Shown here: piece after piece, positions 32,444 through 41,650 of the stretch
Layout of the letters: every line of letters begins with the position of its first letter
Numbering within the stretch: the first letter of the stretch is position 1
Origin: Giesbergeria anulus
Lineage (GTDB): Bacteria; Pseudomonadota; Gammaproteobacteria; Burkholderiales; Burkholderiaceae_C
Length of the DNA stretch: 64,000 nucleotides
Assembly (NCBI RefSeq): GCF_900111115.1
Contig: NZ_FOGD01000002.1
Location: forward strand, 310,001 to 374,000
Direction: 5' to 3'
Notes under the pieces: generated by a model
What the model was told of the DNA's origin: nothing
Databases searched by the model: none
Seen by the model: only the letters and a program-made list of their open reading frames with translations
Position numbers and translations under genes: made by a program

Positions 32444-33883
32444 CTATCGGGCAGTGGCGGGTGCCGCCTCCGGGGCTTTCCACCCCCCACCGATGGCCTT
32501 GTACAGGGCAATCTGGTTTTGCCGCTGTGCCAACTGGGTTTGTGCCAGAGCCTGCTGGCTGGCAAACAGCGTGCGCTGGGCGTCGAGCACCTCTAGGTAA
32601 TTGGCAACACCATTGCGATAGCGCAAATCGGCTAGCCGAAAGCGCTCTGTCTCTGCCTGTGCCTGCTCTTGCTGCGCCTGCAACTGTGGCCCCAGCGTGG
32701 CAAAACCGGCCAGTGCATCGGCCACCTCACGGAAGGCCGTTTGGATAGCTTTCTCATACTGTGCCAGCGCCAAGTTGCGCCCCGCTTGGGCAGCCTCCAG
32801 ATTGGCCTGATTGCGCCCTGAATCAAAAATAGGCAACAGCGCCTGCGGTGCCAAAGTCCAACCCCAAGAACCGCTTTCGAATAAACCTGACAGCGCGCCA
32901 CTGGCAGTGCCTGCACTGGCCGTCAGCGCAATGCGCGGAAAGAAAGCCGCACGGGCTGCGCCAATATTGGCGTTGGCAGCCAGCAATTGCTGCTCAGCAG
33001 CCCGAATATCGGCACGGTGTATCAACAAATCAGAGGGCAGCCCCACTGGCACCTCGCGCAATACCGGCGCGCCCAGCGTACCAGCACCCGACTCCAACAA
33101 CGCTTCAGGCGGGGTGTGGCCCACCAACTGAGTCAGGGCATTGATATCTAAGGCGCGCAGGCGCTGCTGCTGGGCCAAGGTAGCTTTGGCCGACGCCAAC
33201 AAAGACTGGGCTTGGCGCACATCCAACGCTGAAGTCACGCCACGCTCAAAACGCAGGTGCACCAGCCGCAAAGAGTCTTCGCGCGTAGCTAAGGTGTGCT
33301 GCGTCAGGGCCAACAGTTCGTTGTTGGTTTGCAAACTCAGCCACGTGCTAGCCACCGAGGCCACCAAGCTAGTCTGCACCGCATTGCGCGCTTCTTGGGT
33401 AGCCAAAAATTGCGCCAGCGCCGCATCCTTCAGACTGGCAATACGGCCAAAGAAGTCGATTTCCCACGATGTCAACAGCAAGCCTGCGGTGTAAGCACTG
33501 CTAATGTTGCCACTGCCGTCGGTTTTGGGCTGGCGGTTACCTGTGACCCCGGCGTTGATGCTCGGGAGCTGATCCGCGCTACGAATCTGGTATTGCGCCC
33601 GCGCCTGTTCGATATTGGCCACGGCCACATGCAAATCGCGGTTGTGCTGCAAGGCCAGCGCCACCAGCTCGCGCAAACGGGTATCGGCAATAAAGTCTTG
33701 CCATGCGGCAACATCTGCTGCCGCAGGGGTGTGGGTAGCGATGGCGGTGCCCTGTGCCGGCCACTGCGCCGCCACGGGAGCCTCCGGGCGCACATAATCT
33801 GGCGTCATGGAGCAGCCCGCCAGAGACAAGACGGCCAGCAAGCTAGCCCAAGCCAAGGGCCGGAAAGAAAAATTCAGCGGCAT
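32444..33883 (-). CDS. Outer-membrane efflux lipoprotein (NodT/OprM family)
   Basis: 479-aa TolC-like channel of a tripartite RND pump. Lipobox in the signal peptide (LAVLSLAGCSMTPDY, Cys24). Two repeated coiled-coil halves typical of OEP domains: about 60-260 (DTRLRELVALALQHNRDLHVAVANIEQARAQYQI) and 270-470 (PSDLLIHRADIRAAEQQLLAANANIGAARAAFFPRIALTAS). AAGGAGCAC before the ATG, three bases after the pump gene stop, so cotranscribed. Last gene of the efflux operon. Confidence 0.94.
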   Translation of the reverse strand: MPLNFSFRPLAWASLLAVLSLAGCSMTPDYVRPEAPVAAQWPAQGTAIATHTPAAADVAAWQDFIADTRLRELVALALQHNRDLHVAVANIEQARAQYQIRSADQLPSINAGVTGNRQPKTDGSGNISSAYTAGLLLTSWEIDFFGRIASLKDAALAQFLATQEARNAVQTSLVASVASTWLSLQTNNELLALTQHTLATREDSLRLVHLRFERGVTSALDVRQAQSLLASAKATLAQQQRLRALDINALTQLVGHTPPEALLESGAGTLGAPVLREVPVGLPSDLLIHRADIRAAEQQLLAANANIGAARAAFFPRIALTASAGTASGALSGLFESGSWGWTLAPQALLPIFDSGRNQANLEAAQAGRNLALAQYEKAIQTAFREVADALAGFATLGPQLQAQQEQAQAETERFRLADLRYRNGVANYLEVLDAQRTLFASQQALAQTQLAQRQNQIALYKAIGGGWKAPEAAPATAR

Positions 33884-33886
33884 GGT

Positions 33887-36800
33887 TCAGTGCTCCTTGT
33901 GATTGATAGCTGGATGTTGCCCTTGGTGCAAGGCACGTTTTTCTGCTTCAGACAAACCTTCTTCCGCTTGGGCCAAGAAGGCAGCGCCTGCTTCGGCAGT
34001 GATACCTGCCTCTTCGGCATGGTGCTTAAAGCGCTCGCGCTGGCGCTCGCTGTCCTTAAACAGGCTGCGCACCACGACAAAGAAAATCGGCACCAAAAAC
34101 ACCGCCAACACCGTGCCCACCAACATACCCGAAATAACGCCGGTACCAATGGCACGCTGGCTGGCCGAGCTGGCCCCGGTGGCCATCGCCAATGGCACCA
34201 CACCCAGCATAAAGGCCAACGAGGTCATGATGATGGGGCGAAAGCGCAAATGCGCAGCCGCCAAAGCTGCCTCCAACACGCTCTCGCCTTGGGCTTGCAA
34301 GTCTTTGGCAAACTCAATAATCAAAATCGCATTTTTGGCCGATAAGCCAATAATGGTGATAAGGCCCACTTGGAAATAAACGTCGTTGCTCATGCCGCGT
34401 GCGCTCACGCCCAGCAGCACCCCCAACACCCCCAACGGCACCACCAAAATCACGGCCAACGGAATCGACCAGCTCTCATACAGCGCCGCCAGTGCCAAGA
34501 ACACCGCCAAAATAGCAAAACCGTACAAAATGATGGCTTGCGAGCCAGCCAGCTTTTCTTCGCGCGATTGGCCTGTCCACTCAAAGCCAAAACCCGGTGG
34601 CAACTGGGCGGCAAAACGCTCCATCTCGGCCATGGCGTCGCCCGTGCTGTAGCCCGGTGCCGCACCGCCAGAGATACGCATGGCCGGATAGCCGTTGTAG
34701 CGCACGGTTTGCATAGCCCCTGAAATCCAGCGCGTGCTAGCAAACGCCGACAGCGGCACCGCTTTGCCCATGTTGTTCACTGCTGTGAGTTTTAAGATGT
34801 CTTCAGGCTGCATCCGCTCTTTGGCCTCGGCCTGCACCACCACGCGCTGCAAGCGCCCAGCATTCGGAAAATCATTCACATAGGCCGAGCCTAACGCCGT
34901 AGAGATGGTGCTGTTGATGGCCGCAAAACTTACCCCTTGGGCATTGGCCTTGTCACGGTCAATATCTACCTGCAACTGGGGCGCATCCTCTAGGCCATCG
35001 GGGCGCACGCCCTCCAACACCTTGCTTTGGCGCGACATACCTAGCATTTGGTTGCGCGCCGCTACCAGCGCATCATGACCATTACCGCCACGGTCTTGCA
35101 AGCGGAAGGTAAAACCCGAACTGGTGCCCAGTTCTGGAATCGGCGGCGGATTGAGCGGGAAGATAAAAGCATCGCGCACGCCCATCAAAGCACCCATCGC
35201 CCGCTTGGCCAGTGCCTCGGCGCTGTGCGCCTCACCGGGGCGCTCGGCCCAGTCTTTCAGCGTCACAAACGACAGGCCCGCGTTCTGGCCTTGTCCAGAA
35301 AAGCTAAAGCCCAGCACCGCAACCATGCTTTTCACTTCGGGCTGCGCCAGCATAAAGGCTTCTACTTTTTCTGCCACAGCGCGGGTACGCTCTTGCGTCG
35401 CCCCCGGTGGCAACTGGATATTGACCAGCACATTGCCTTGGTCTTCATTGGGCAAGAAAGAGGTAGGCAAGCGCAAATACAGCACCCCCACAGCCGCCAC
35501 CAGTGCCACATAAATCACCATCACCCGGCCCGAGCGGCGCAGCAATTTGGCTACCCAGCCCTCATAACCTTTGGTACTGCGGGCAAAGCCCCGGTTAAAG
35601 GCTCCAAAAAAGCCGGTTTTGGCATGGCCGTGGCCTGCTTTGACCGGTTTGAGCAGCGTGGCACACAGCGCGGGCGTGAGTGACAGCGCCATGAAAGCCG
35701 AGAAGGCAATAGACACCGCCATCACCGCCGAAAATTGGCGGTAGATATTGCCCACCGAACCGGCAAAAAAGGCCAGCGGCACAAACACCGCAATCAGCAC
35801 CACCGTAATGCCGATGATGGCCCCGGAGATTTGGCTCATCGCTTTGCGCGTGGCCTCTAGCGGCGACAAGCCCTCCTCGCCCATGATGCGCTCAACGTTC
35901 TCCACCACCACAATGGCATCGTCCACCACAATGCCGATCACCAGCACCATGCCGAACATGGTGAGCACGTTGATGGAGAACCCCATAGCCAGCAGTGCGC
36001 CAAAGGTGCCCAGCAGTGCCACCGGCACCACAATGGTCGGAATGATGGTGTAGCGGAAGTTCTGCAAGAACAGGTACATCACCAAAAACACCAGCACAAT
36101 GGCTTCGAGCAGCGTCTGCGCCACCTGCTTGATGGAGATTTTGATGAAGTTCGAGCTATCGTAAGGAATAGACCACACTACGCCGGGTGGAAAAAACTTT
36201 TCCAACTCTGCCAGCCGCACCTTGACAGCCTCTGCCGCCGCCAAGGCATTGCCCGACGGCGACAACTGCAAGCCCATACCAGCGGCGGGCTTGCCATTGA
36301 GCCGTGCGCTGGTGGCGTAAGACTGTGACCCCAACTCAATGCGCGCCACATCCTTCAGGCGCACCGTAGAGCCATCGGCATTGGCGCGCAGCACAATGCT
36401 GCCAAATTCTTCTACGCTGCTCAGTTGGCCGGGCACCACCACCGTGGCCGAAATCGTTTGGCCCACCATGTGGGGCAATTCACCCAAGCTACCCGCAGAC
36501 ACTTGGGCATTTTGTGCTTGGATAGCCGCCGCCACCTCTGCTGCCGACAGGTTGTAACCCTGCAACTTGGCCGGATCGACCCACACACGCATCGCACGCT
36601 CGGAACCAAACAACTGCACTTGGCCGATACCCGGCAGGCGTTGTAACTCTGGCACCACATTGCGCGAGGCGTAATCGCTCAAGGCCGAAACATCCACCTT
36701 CGGGTCATTGGACGAGAGCATGGCAAACAGCAAGAAGTTGGAGCGCGCCTTGTCCACGCGCACACCTTGCTGGTTAACCACCGCAGGCAGGCGCGGCGTA

Positions 36801-37141
36801 GCGCGCGACAGGCGGTTTTGCACTTCCACCTGTGCCAGCTCGGCATTGGTGCCCGGCTCAAAGCTCAAAGTGATGGTGCCTGAGCCATTGGCTTGGCTCA
36901 CGGTTTCGACATAGGCCAAACCGGGCGCACCGTTCATCTCGCGCTCAATCACCGCCAATACACTGTCTTCCAGCGTCTGGGCCGAAGCACCGGGATAGGC
37001 CGCCGTGACCACGATGGTGGGCGGTGCCACTGCCGGGTACTGGGCAATGGGCAGCTTGGTGATAGACACCGCTCCCAGCACCATGATAAACAGGGCAATC
37101 ACCCACGCAAAAATGGGCCGGTCGATAAAAAATTTAGCCAT
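33887..37141 (-). CDS. RND multidrug efflux pump, inner-membrane subunit (AcrB/MexB/TtgB type)
   Basis: Proton-driven HAE1 pump of 1084 aa (usual 1040-1050; the extra residues are a charged C-terminal tail after about 1045). N-terminus MAKFFIDRPIFAWVIALFIMVLGAVSI is classic. Twelve predicted membrane helices; proton-relay Asp-Asp in TM4 (GIVVDDAIVVVENVERIMGEEGLSP), and Lys/Thr in TM10-11 (GLSAKNAILIIEFAKDL). Large periplasmic loops with SFLPNEDQGNVLVNIQLPPGAT. Preceded by AAGGAG. Substrates are probably hydrophobic drugs or solvents but cannot be specified. Confidence 0.96.
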   Translation of the reverse strand: MAKFFIDRPIFAWVIALFIMVLGAVSITKLPIAQYPAVAPPTIVVTAAYPGASAQTLEDSVLAVIEREMNGAPGLAYVETVSQANGSGTITLSFEPGTNAELAQVEVQNRLSRATPRLPAVVNQQGVRVDKARSNFLLFAMLSSNDPKVDVSALSDYASRNVVPELQRLPGIGQVQLFGSERAMRVWVDPAKLQGYNLSAAEVAAAIQAQNAQVSAGSLGELPHMVGQTISATVVVPGQLSSVEEFGSIVLRANADGSTVRLKDVARIELGSQSYATSARLNGKPAAGMGLQLSPSGNALAAAEAVKVRLAELEKFFPPGVVWSIPYDSSNFIKISIKQVAQTLLEAIVLVFLVMYLFLQNFRYTIIPTIVVPVALLGTFGALLAMGFSINVLTMFGMVLVIGIVVDDAIVVVENVERIMGEEGLSPLEATRKAMSQISGAIIGITVVLIAVFVPLAFFAGSVGNIYRQFSAVMAVSIAFSAFMALSLTPALCATLLKPVKAGHGHAKTGFFGAFNRGFARSTKGYEGWVAKLLRRSGRVMVIYVALVAAVGVLYLRLPTSFLPNEDQGNVLVNIQLPPGATQERTRAVAEKVEAFMLAQPEVKSMVAVLGFSFSGQGQNAGLSFVTLKDWAERPGEAHSAEALAKRAMGALMGVRDAFIFPLNPPPIPELGTSSGFTFRLQDRGGNGHDALVAARNQMLGMSRQSKVLEGVRPDGLEDAPQLQVDIDRDKANAQGVSFAAINSTISTALGSAYVNDFPNAGRLQRVVVQAEAKERMQPEDILKLTAVNNMGKAVPLSAFASTRWISGAMQTVRYNGYPAMRISGGAAPGYSTGDAMAEMERFAAQLPPGFGFEWTGQSREEKLAGSQAIILYGFAILAVFLALAALYESWSIPLAVILVVPLGVLGVLLGVSARGMSNDVYFQVGLITIIGLSAKNAILIIEFAKDLQAQGESVLEAALAAAHLRFRPIIMTSLAFMLGVVPLAMATGASSASQRAIGTGVISGMLVGTVLAVFLVPIFFVVVRSLFKDSERQRERFKHHAEEAGITAEAGAAFLAQAEEGLSEAEKRALHQGQHPAINHKEH

Positions 37142-37153
37142 ACCGTAGGCTCC

Positions 37154-38476
37154 TTACTGCTTGGCGGCACTGGCCGCTGCCGCTGGTGCTGGTGCTGCTG
37201 CGGAAGCAGCCTTATCGGTAGCTGGTGCTGGTGGCTGCGGCGCTGCGGGCTGGCCACCCAGTGCCTGCCACGGCACCGCCTTGACAGGGGTGCCCGGTGG
37301 CAACATTTGCAGCTTCTGGAAGCCATCGACCATCACCTGCTCACCGGCCTTCAGGCCATCTAACACTACCCATTGGTTGTTACGGGCGGCACCCACCTTC
37401 ACGCTGCGTGGCACCAGTTTGCCCTCGGCAGTAACAATCGTCACCTTGTCGCCTTGCTGGGTGCGCGTGACCGCCTGCTGCGGCAGCGTGATGGCATCAG
37501 ACACTTGGGCTTGCTCTAAGCGCACACGCACATACAGGCCGGGCAGCAACTCCCCCTTGGGGTTGGGCACTTCGGCACGCAGGGTGATTTGGCCGGTAGT
37601 AGCATCCACCGTCAAATCAGAGAACAACAGCTTGCCCGCCAAAGGATATTCACTGCCATCATCGAGCACGACACGGATACTGGCGGCATCCTTGCCCCCT
37701 GCGCGCTTGAGCTGCCCCGACTCCAAGGCGCGGCGCAGTTTCATCACCTCGGCAGCAGATTGGGTAAAGTTGACATACACCGGATGAATCTGCTGAATCA
37801 CCGCCAGCGGCGTGCTCTCACCCTGCCCCACCAAGGCCCCCTCGGTCACCAAAGCCCGGCCAATACGGCCCGAAATCGGTGCAGTTACGCTGGCATAGCC
37901 TAGGTTGATCTGTGCCGTCTGCACTGCTGCTTGGCCTGCTGCCACATCGGCACGCGCTTGCTGATGCCCAGCCACGGCATTGGCATACTCTTGCCGACTC
38001 ACGGCATCAGCCTCCACCAGTGGCTGGTAGCGTTCGGCCAGCGCTGCTGCTTGGCTCAAGTTGGCTTGTGCCCGTGCCAATTGGGCTTGGGCCGTTTGCA
38101 AGGCAGCTTGGTAGGGGGCGGCATCAATGGCAAAGAGCGGCTGGCCCTGTTTCACCTCAGCACCTTCGGTAAACAAACGCTTTTGCACAATACCTGCGGC
38201 GCGCGCCCGCACCTGAGCCACCCGTGAGGCTTCTAGCCGCCCCGGCAGTTCTGTTACCAGCCCCACATCGCCCAAGGCGGCCGTTACTACCCCGACTTCT
38301 GGGGGTGGCATCTTGCCTGCCGGGCCGCCCGGCCCCGCAGCGGGAGCCTCTGGCTTACCGCAGCCCGCCAACAACAAAGCAACGGCCAGCCCAGCAGCAC
38401 TGGCAGCACGAAAAGACCCGCGATGCCAGAACGGCGCAGGAGAAAAAACAGTTTGGGAAGGGCGCACAGCAGGCAT
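37154..38476 (-). CDS. RND efflux periplasmic adaptor (AcrA/MexA type)
   Basis: Membrane fusion lipoprotein linking pump and channel. 440 aa from ATG 38476 (MPAVRPSQTVFSPAPFW), with AAAGGA upstream; the longer in-frame ORF runs over the operator and tetR and is rejected. Lipobox VALLLAGCGKPE. Then biotinyl-lipoyl half (VRARAAGIVQKRLFTEGAEVKQGQPLFAIDAAPYQAAL), alpha hairpin (AQLARAQANLSQAAALAERY), second lipoyl half (VTAPISGRIGRALVTEGALV), beta barrel, and an Ala-rich C-terminal tail. First gene of the efflux operon. Confidence 0.95.
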   Translation of the reverse strand: MPAVRPSQTVFSPAPFWHRGSFRAASAAGLAVALLLAGCGKPEAPAAGPGGPAGKMPPPEVGVVTAALGDVGLVTELPGRLEASRVAQVRARAAGIVQKRLFTEGAEVKQGQPLFAIDAAPYQAALQTAQAQLARAQANLSQAAALAERYQPLVEADAVSRQEYANAVAGHQQARADVAAGQAAVQTAQINLGYASVTAPISGRIGRALVTEGALVGQGESTPLAVIQQIHPVYVNFTQSAAEVMKLRRALESGQLKRAGGKDAASIRVVLDDGSEYPLAGKLLFSDLTVDATTGQITLRAEVPNPKGELLPGLYVRVRLEQAQVSDAITLPQQAVTRTQQGDKVTIVTAEGKLVPRSVKVGAARNNQWVVLDGLKAGEQVMVDGFQKLQMLPPGTPVKAVPWQALGGQPAAPQPPAPATDKAASAAAPAPAAAASAAKQ

Positions 38477-38594
38477 GGCAGGAATCCTTTGGGGGAAAAA
38501 GGCAGTGCAAGCAAAAAATACCCACCATCTTGGCAAGGTAGCACACGCACTGCACTGTCCTGAGTCCGCAGGACAGTCAAAGAAGGAAAGCAGT

Positions 38595-38620
38595 ATACAT
38601 ACATTCTCGAATGTATGTAT
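38595..38620. promoter_or_regulatory. AcrR/TtgR-type operator between the efflux operon and tetR
   Basis: Perfect palindrome with 12-bp arms (ATACATACATTC and GAATGTATGTAT) around a 2-bp centre. The arms TACATACATT/AATGTATGTA are the same as those I recall for the 24-bp E. coli AcrR operator. It lies 119 bp upstream of the adaptor start and 35 bp upstream of the TetR start, placed to repress both divergent promoters. Confidence 0.85.
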
Positions 38621-38654
38621 AGTGCAACCTTTGCCCTTGACATGGAGATAATTG

Positions 38655-39353
38655 ATGGCACGACGCACAAAAGCCGAGGCGCAAGCCACCCGCAACAGCT
38701 TGCTCGATGCCGCAGAACAACTGTTCCAAACCAGAGGGGTCTCGCGCACCTCGCTCAATGACATTGCCACCGCAGCAGGCACCACCCGTGGGGCTATTTA
38801 CTGGCATTTCAAAGACAAGGCGGATTTGTTCAATGCCATGATGGAGCGGGTCACTCTACCGCTAGAGGAAATTCACGCCCAAGCCAGCGCCATGACCGAT
38901 GGCCATGCGCTGGGCCAACTGCGTACCGCCCTGCTCAATGCCTTGCATCTGATTGCCACCGATACCGCCACACGGCGGGTGTTAGAAATTGCCACGCAAA
39001 AAATCGAACTGACCAACGAGTTGGTGTCCGTACAAGAGCGCCGTTTGCACTCACACCGGCGATGCGTCGAGCAAAACCAATTGGCCTTGGCCTCTGCCAG
39101 CAGGGCAACGCAGCAGCCATTGACGATTCCTTTGGACACAGCAGCCATCGGCTTGCAAGCCCTGATTGAGGGGCTGGTGCAACGCTGGTTACTCGACCCA
39201 CAAGCGTTTGACTTGGAACAGACGGGCCAACAAACCATGGATGTTTACTTGGCCGGACTGGGCTTACCCATCAAACACTTGTCCCCAATAAAAACCCCCT
39301 GCCTATCACACAGATTGGCAGGGGGTTTGGGGGAAACACTCAAAGCTCAGTGA
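38655..39353 (+). CDS. TetR family repressor of the RND efflux operon (AcrR/TtgR-like)
   Basis: 232 aa from ATG 38655 (MARRTKAEAQATRNSLLDAAEQLFQTRGVSRTSLNDIATAAGTTRGAIYWHFKDKADLF); GGAGAT precedes it. The N-terminal helix-turn-helix is nearly that of AcrR/TtgR, and the C-terminal domain (EIHAQASAMTDGHALGQLRT onward) is the ligand pocket of TetR_C_2 type. Divergent from the adaptor gene across the palindromic operator. The last ~20 residues (from about IKTPCLSHRLAGGLGETLKAQ) are encoded by the hflC terminator hairpin and are probably not part of the ancestral repressor. Overlaps the hflC stop by 7 bp. Confidence 0.93.
   Translation: MARRTKAEAQATRNSLLDAAEQLFQTRGVSRTSLNDIATAAGTTRGAIYWHFKDKADLFNAMMERVTLPLEEIHAQASAMTDGHALGQLRTALLNALHLIATDTATRRVLEIATQKIELTNELVSVQERRLHSHRRCVEQNQLALASASRATQQPLTIPLDTAAIGLQALIEGLVQRWLLDPQAFDLEQTGQQTMDVYLAGLGLPIKHLSPIKTPCLSHRLAGGLGETLKAQ
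39285..39328 (-). terminator. Terminator of the hfl operon, inside the tetR 3' end
   Basis: On the minus strand AAACCCCCTGCC (39317-39328) and GGCAGGGGGTTT (39292-39303) form a perfect 12-bp stem with a 13-nt loop, followed by TTATTGG after the stem's own TTT. It is 19 bp beyond the hflC stop and completely inside the tetR reading frame on the other strand. Confidence 0.9.
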
Positions 39354-40246
39354 CGTGCTGCACCGGCCCCGCCACCACGAAACACCTTAAAGAATTCTGA
39401 TGAATTGGGGTCAAGCAGCAGCACATCGCTCTTCTTACTAAAGCTAGCCTTGTAGGCATCGAGGCTGCGGTAAAACTGCGCAAACTGCGGGTCGCGGCCA
39501 AAAGCCTCGGCATAAATGCGCGCAGCCTCGGCATCGCCCTCGCCCTTGACCTTTTGTGCGTCACGGTAGGCATTGGCAATGGTGATTTCGCGCTGGCGGT
39601 CGGCATCAGCGCGGATTTTTTCGCCCTCAGCAGCCCCTGTAGAGCGCAACTCGTTGGCAACGCGCTTGCGCTCAGCCTCCATACGGCGGTACACCGACTC
39701 AGTGATGGACTCAACATAATCGACGCGGGTAATGCGCACATCGACCACATCCACGCCCCAAGGCTTGGCACCGCCCCGCACCGACTCCAGCACCTCGCGC
39801 TTGACATCAGCCATCAACTGCTCACGCTTGGACGAGAGCAACTCCTTGACTGTGCGCTTGTTGATTTCTTCTTGGAAGGCATTGCGCACCACCCGATTGA
39901 GCTGGGTGGCCCCGGCGTTTTCGTCCAGCCCGACATTGCGGATGTATTCGGATGGCTCGCTGATGCGCCAGCGCACATACCAGTCAATCACCACCCGTTG
40001 CTTTTCTGCCGTCAGCATGGGTTCGGTGTCGGTGCTGTCGAGCGTGAGCAGGCGCTTGTCAATGTAAGACACATTCTGAAACGGTGGCGGCAGCTTAAAG
40101 CTCAGGCCCGGCTCAGTAATGACTTCCTTGATCTGGCCCAAGGCATAGACGACACCAAACTGGCGCTGGTCTACGACAAACAGCATAGAGTTAGCCAAAG
40201 CTAACAAGGCAAAAATAAAAGACGCAAAAAATCCAACGCGATTCAC
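39347..40246 (-). CDS. hflC: FtsH protease modulator HflC
   Basis: 299-aa inner-membrane SPFH/prohibitin-family protein that forms the HflKC cage around FtsH and limits degradation of membrane substrates. N-terminal membrane anchor MNRVGFFASFIFALLALANSMLFVV, then the SPFH domain (VVDQRQFGVVYALGQIKEVITEPGLSFKLPPPFQNV) and long helical region (MEAERKRVANELRSTGAAEGEKIRADADRQREI). 9 bp after hflK. Tail-to-tail overlap with tetR; hisZ and purA, which follow hflC in many Burkholderiales, are not here. Confidence 0.95.
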   Translation of the reverse strand: MNRVGFFASFIFALLALANSMLFVVDQRQFGVVYALGQIKEVITEPGLSFKLPPPFQNVSYIDKRLLTLDSTDTEPMLTAEKQRVVIDWYVRWRISEPSEYIRNVGLDENAGATQLNRVVRNAFQEEINKRTVKELLSSKREQLMADVKREVLESVRGGAKPWGVDVVDVRITRVDYVESITESVYRRMEAERKRVANELRSTGAAEGEKIRADADRQREITIANAYRDAQKVKGEGDAEAARIYAEAFGRDPQFAQFYRSLDAYKASFSKKSDVLLLDPNSSEFFKVFRGGGAGAARH

Positions 40247-40255
40247 ATCGTTCTC

Positions 40256-41623
40256 CTAGCGGACTTCACGGTCACGCGTGCGACTGTTGTCGCGGGTGCG
40301 CGAATCCACCGGCACATGCGTCGCTGGTGGCGAGGCAGGTGGGGTGGCGGCGGGTGCGCCCAGCAGGTCGGTGGCAGAAGCCACATTCCCCTGCAAAATC
40401 TTCTCCAGCGGCAAATACAGCATATTGCCCCCTTGGCGTGAATCCACCACCACCTTGGTCACATTGCTGTAAATTTGCTGCATCGACTCCAGATACATGC
40501 GGTCGCGAGTGACTTGCGGGGCCTTTTGGTACTCTGCCAACACAGCGCTAAAGCGCTGTGCATCGCCTTGGGCTTGAGCCACAATGCGGGCCTTGTAGGC
40601 ATCGGCTTCTTCTTTCAGGCGCGAGGCCGACCCCACCGCCCGTGGAATCACATCATTGGCATACGCCTCGGCCTCGTTCTTGGCACGCTCGCGCTCTTGG
40701 CCCGCCTTGAGCACATCATCAAAGGCCGATTGCACCTGCTCTGGCGGACGCACGCCACCTTGCTGCAAATTGATGCCCACAACCTCCACGCCCACTTTGT
40801 AACGATCCAAAATGGTTTGCATCAGGGCACGCACGCGGGGAGCAATCTGGTCGCGCTCTTCGGCCAGCGCCGTGTCCATGCGCATTTTGCTCACCACTTC
40901 GCGCACCGCTGTTTCGGCAGCTTGGATCACGGCATCTGCCGGATTTTTGCTTTCAAACAGCCAAGCCCGCGCATCATTCAAGCGGTATTGCACAGCAAAT
41001 TTGATCTCGACGATGTTTTCGTCTTCGGTCAACATGGCCGATTCACGCAGACCTGTGGACTTGATAATCGTATCGCGCCCAACATCAGTAGACCGAATTT
41101 GGGTCACAAACACCAGTTCATGGCGTTGCACCGGATAAGGCAAACGCCAGTTAAAACCGGCCCCCACGGTACTGTGGTACTTGCCAAACTGGGTAATCAC
41201 GGCCTGTTGGCCTTCTTGCACAATAAAAAACCCTGTGCCCAGCCAGATCAACACGGCAATGGTGGCAATCACGCCGATACCCAAGCCGGCACCCTTCATA
41301 TCGGGGGGAGTATTGCCGCCATGATTGTGACCGTTGCCCGCGCCACCGCCTTGTTTCTCGCCAAATAAACCGGCCAGCTTGCGATTGAGGTCGCGCCACA
41401 ACTCGTCCAAATCAGGTGGCTGCCCGGCTTGATTGCCCGTATCACGCCCACGCGGGGGTGCGGGGGGTTGCGGCTCGGACGGGGGGCGCTTGGGCTCAGG
41501 GGCCTGCTTGTCATCCGCCGAGTTGTTATCACCACGCCCCCAACGGGGATCATTGAGATTGAACATCCCACGCAAGCGCAGCAACCAAGGTGCCCGGCCA
41601 CGGAGAGAAGAGGGTTGGTTCAT
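40256..41623 (-). CDS. hflK: FtsH protease modulator HflK
   Basis: 455-aa partner of HflC. N-terminal cytoplasmic Gly/Pro-rich segment (residues about 1-100), single membrane helix (GLGIGVIATIAVLIWLGTGFFIVQ, about 113-136), then the periplasmic SPFH domain (GQQAVITQFGKYHSTVGAGFNWRLPYPVQ) and coiled coil (RERAKNEAEAYANDVIPRAVGSASRLKEEADAYKARIVAQAQGDAQRF). Pro/Arg-rich C-terminus (ASPPATHVPVDSRTRDNS). 27 bp after hflX. HflK and HflC are always encoded together. Confidence 0.95.
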   Translation of the reverse strand: MNQPSSLRGRAPWLLRLRGMFNLNDPRWGRGDNNSADDKQAPEPKRPPSEPQPPAPPRGRDTGNQAGQPPDLDELWRDLNRKLAGLFGEKQGGGAGNGHNHGGNTPPDMKGAGLGIGVIATIAVLIWLGTGFFIVQEGQQAVITQFGKYHSTVGAGFNWRLPYPVQRHELVFVTQIRSTDVGRDTIIKSTGLRESAMLTEDENIVEIKFAVQYRLNDARAWLFESKNPADAVIQAAETAVREVVSKMRMDTALAEERDQIAPRVRALMQTILDRYKVGVEVVGINLQQGGVRPPEQVQSAFDDVLKAGQERERAKNEAEAYANDVIPRAVGSASRLKEEADAYKARIVAQAQGDAQRFSAVLAEYQKAPQVTRDRMYLESMQQIYSNVTKVVVDSRQGGNMLYLPLEKILQGNVASATDLLGAPAATPPASPPATHVPVDSRTRDNSRTRDREVR

Positions 41624-41650
41624 GCAAAAATTCTCTGCTTCTGATTTCGG

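Noticed and set aside
37154-38785. 543-aa version of the efflux adaptor
   Set aside because: It would cover the operator and the 5' end of tetR; signal peptide and ribosome-binding site place the start at 38476.
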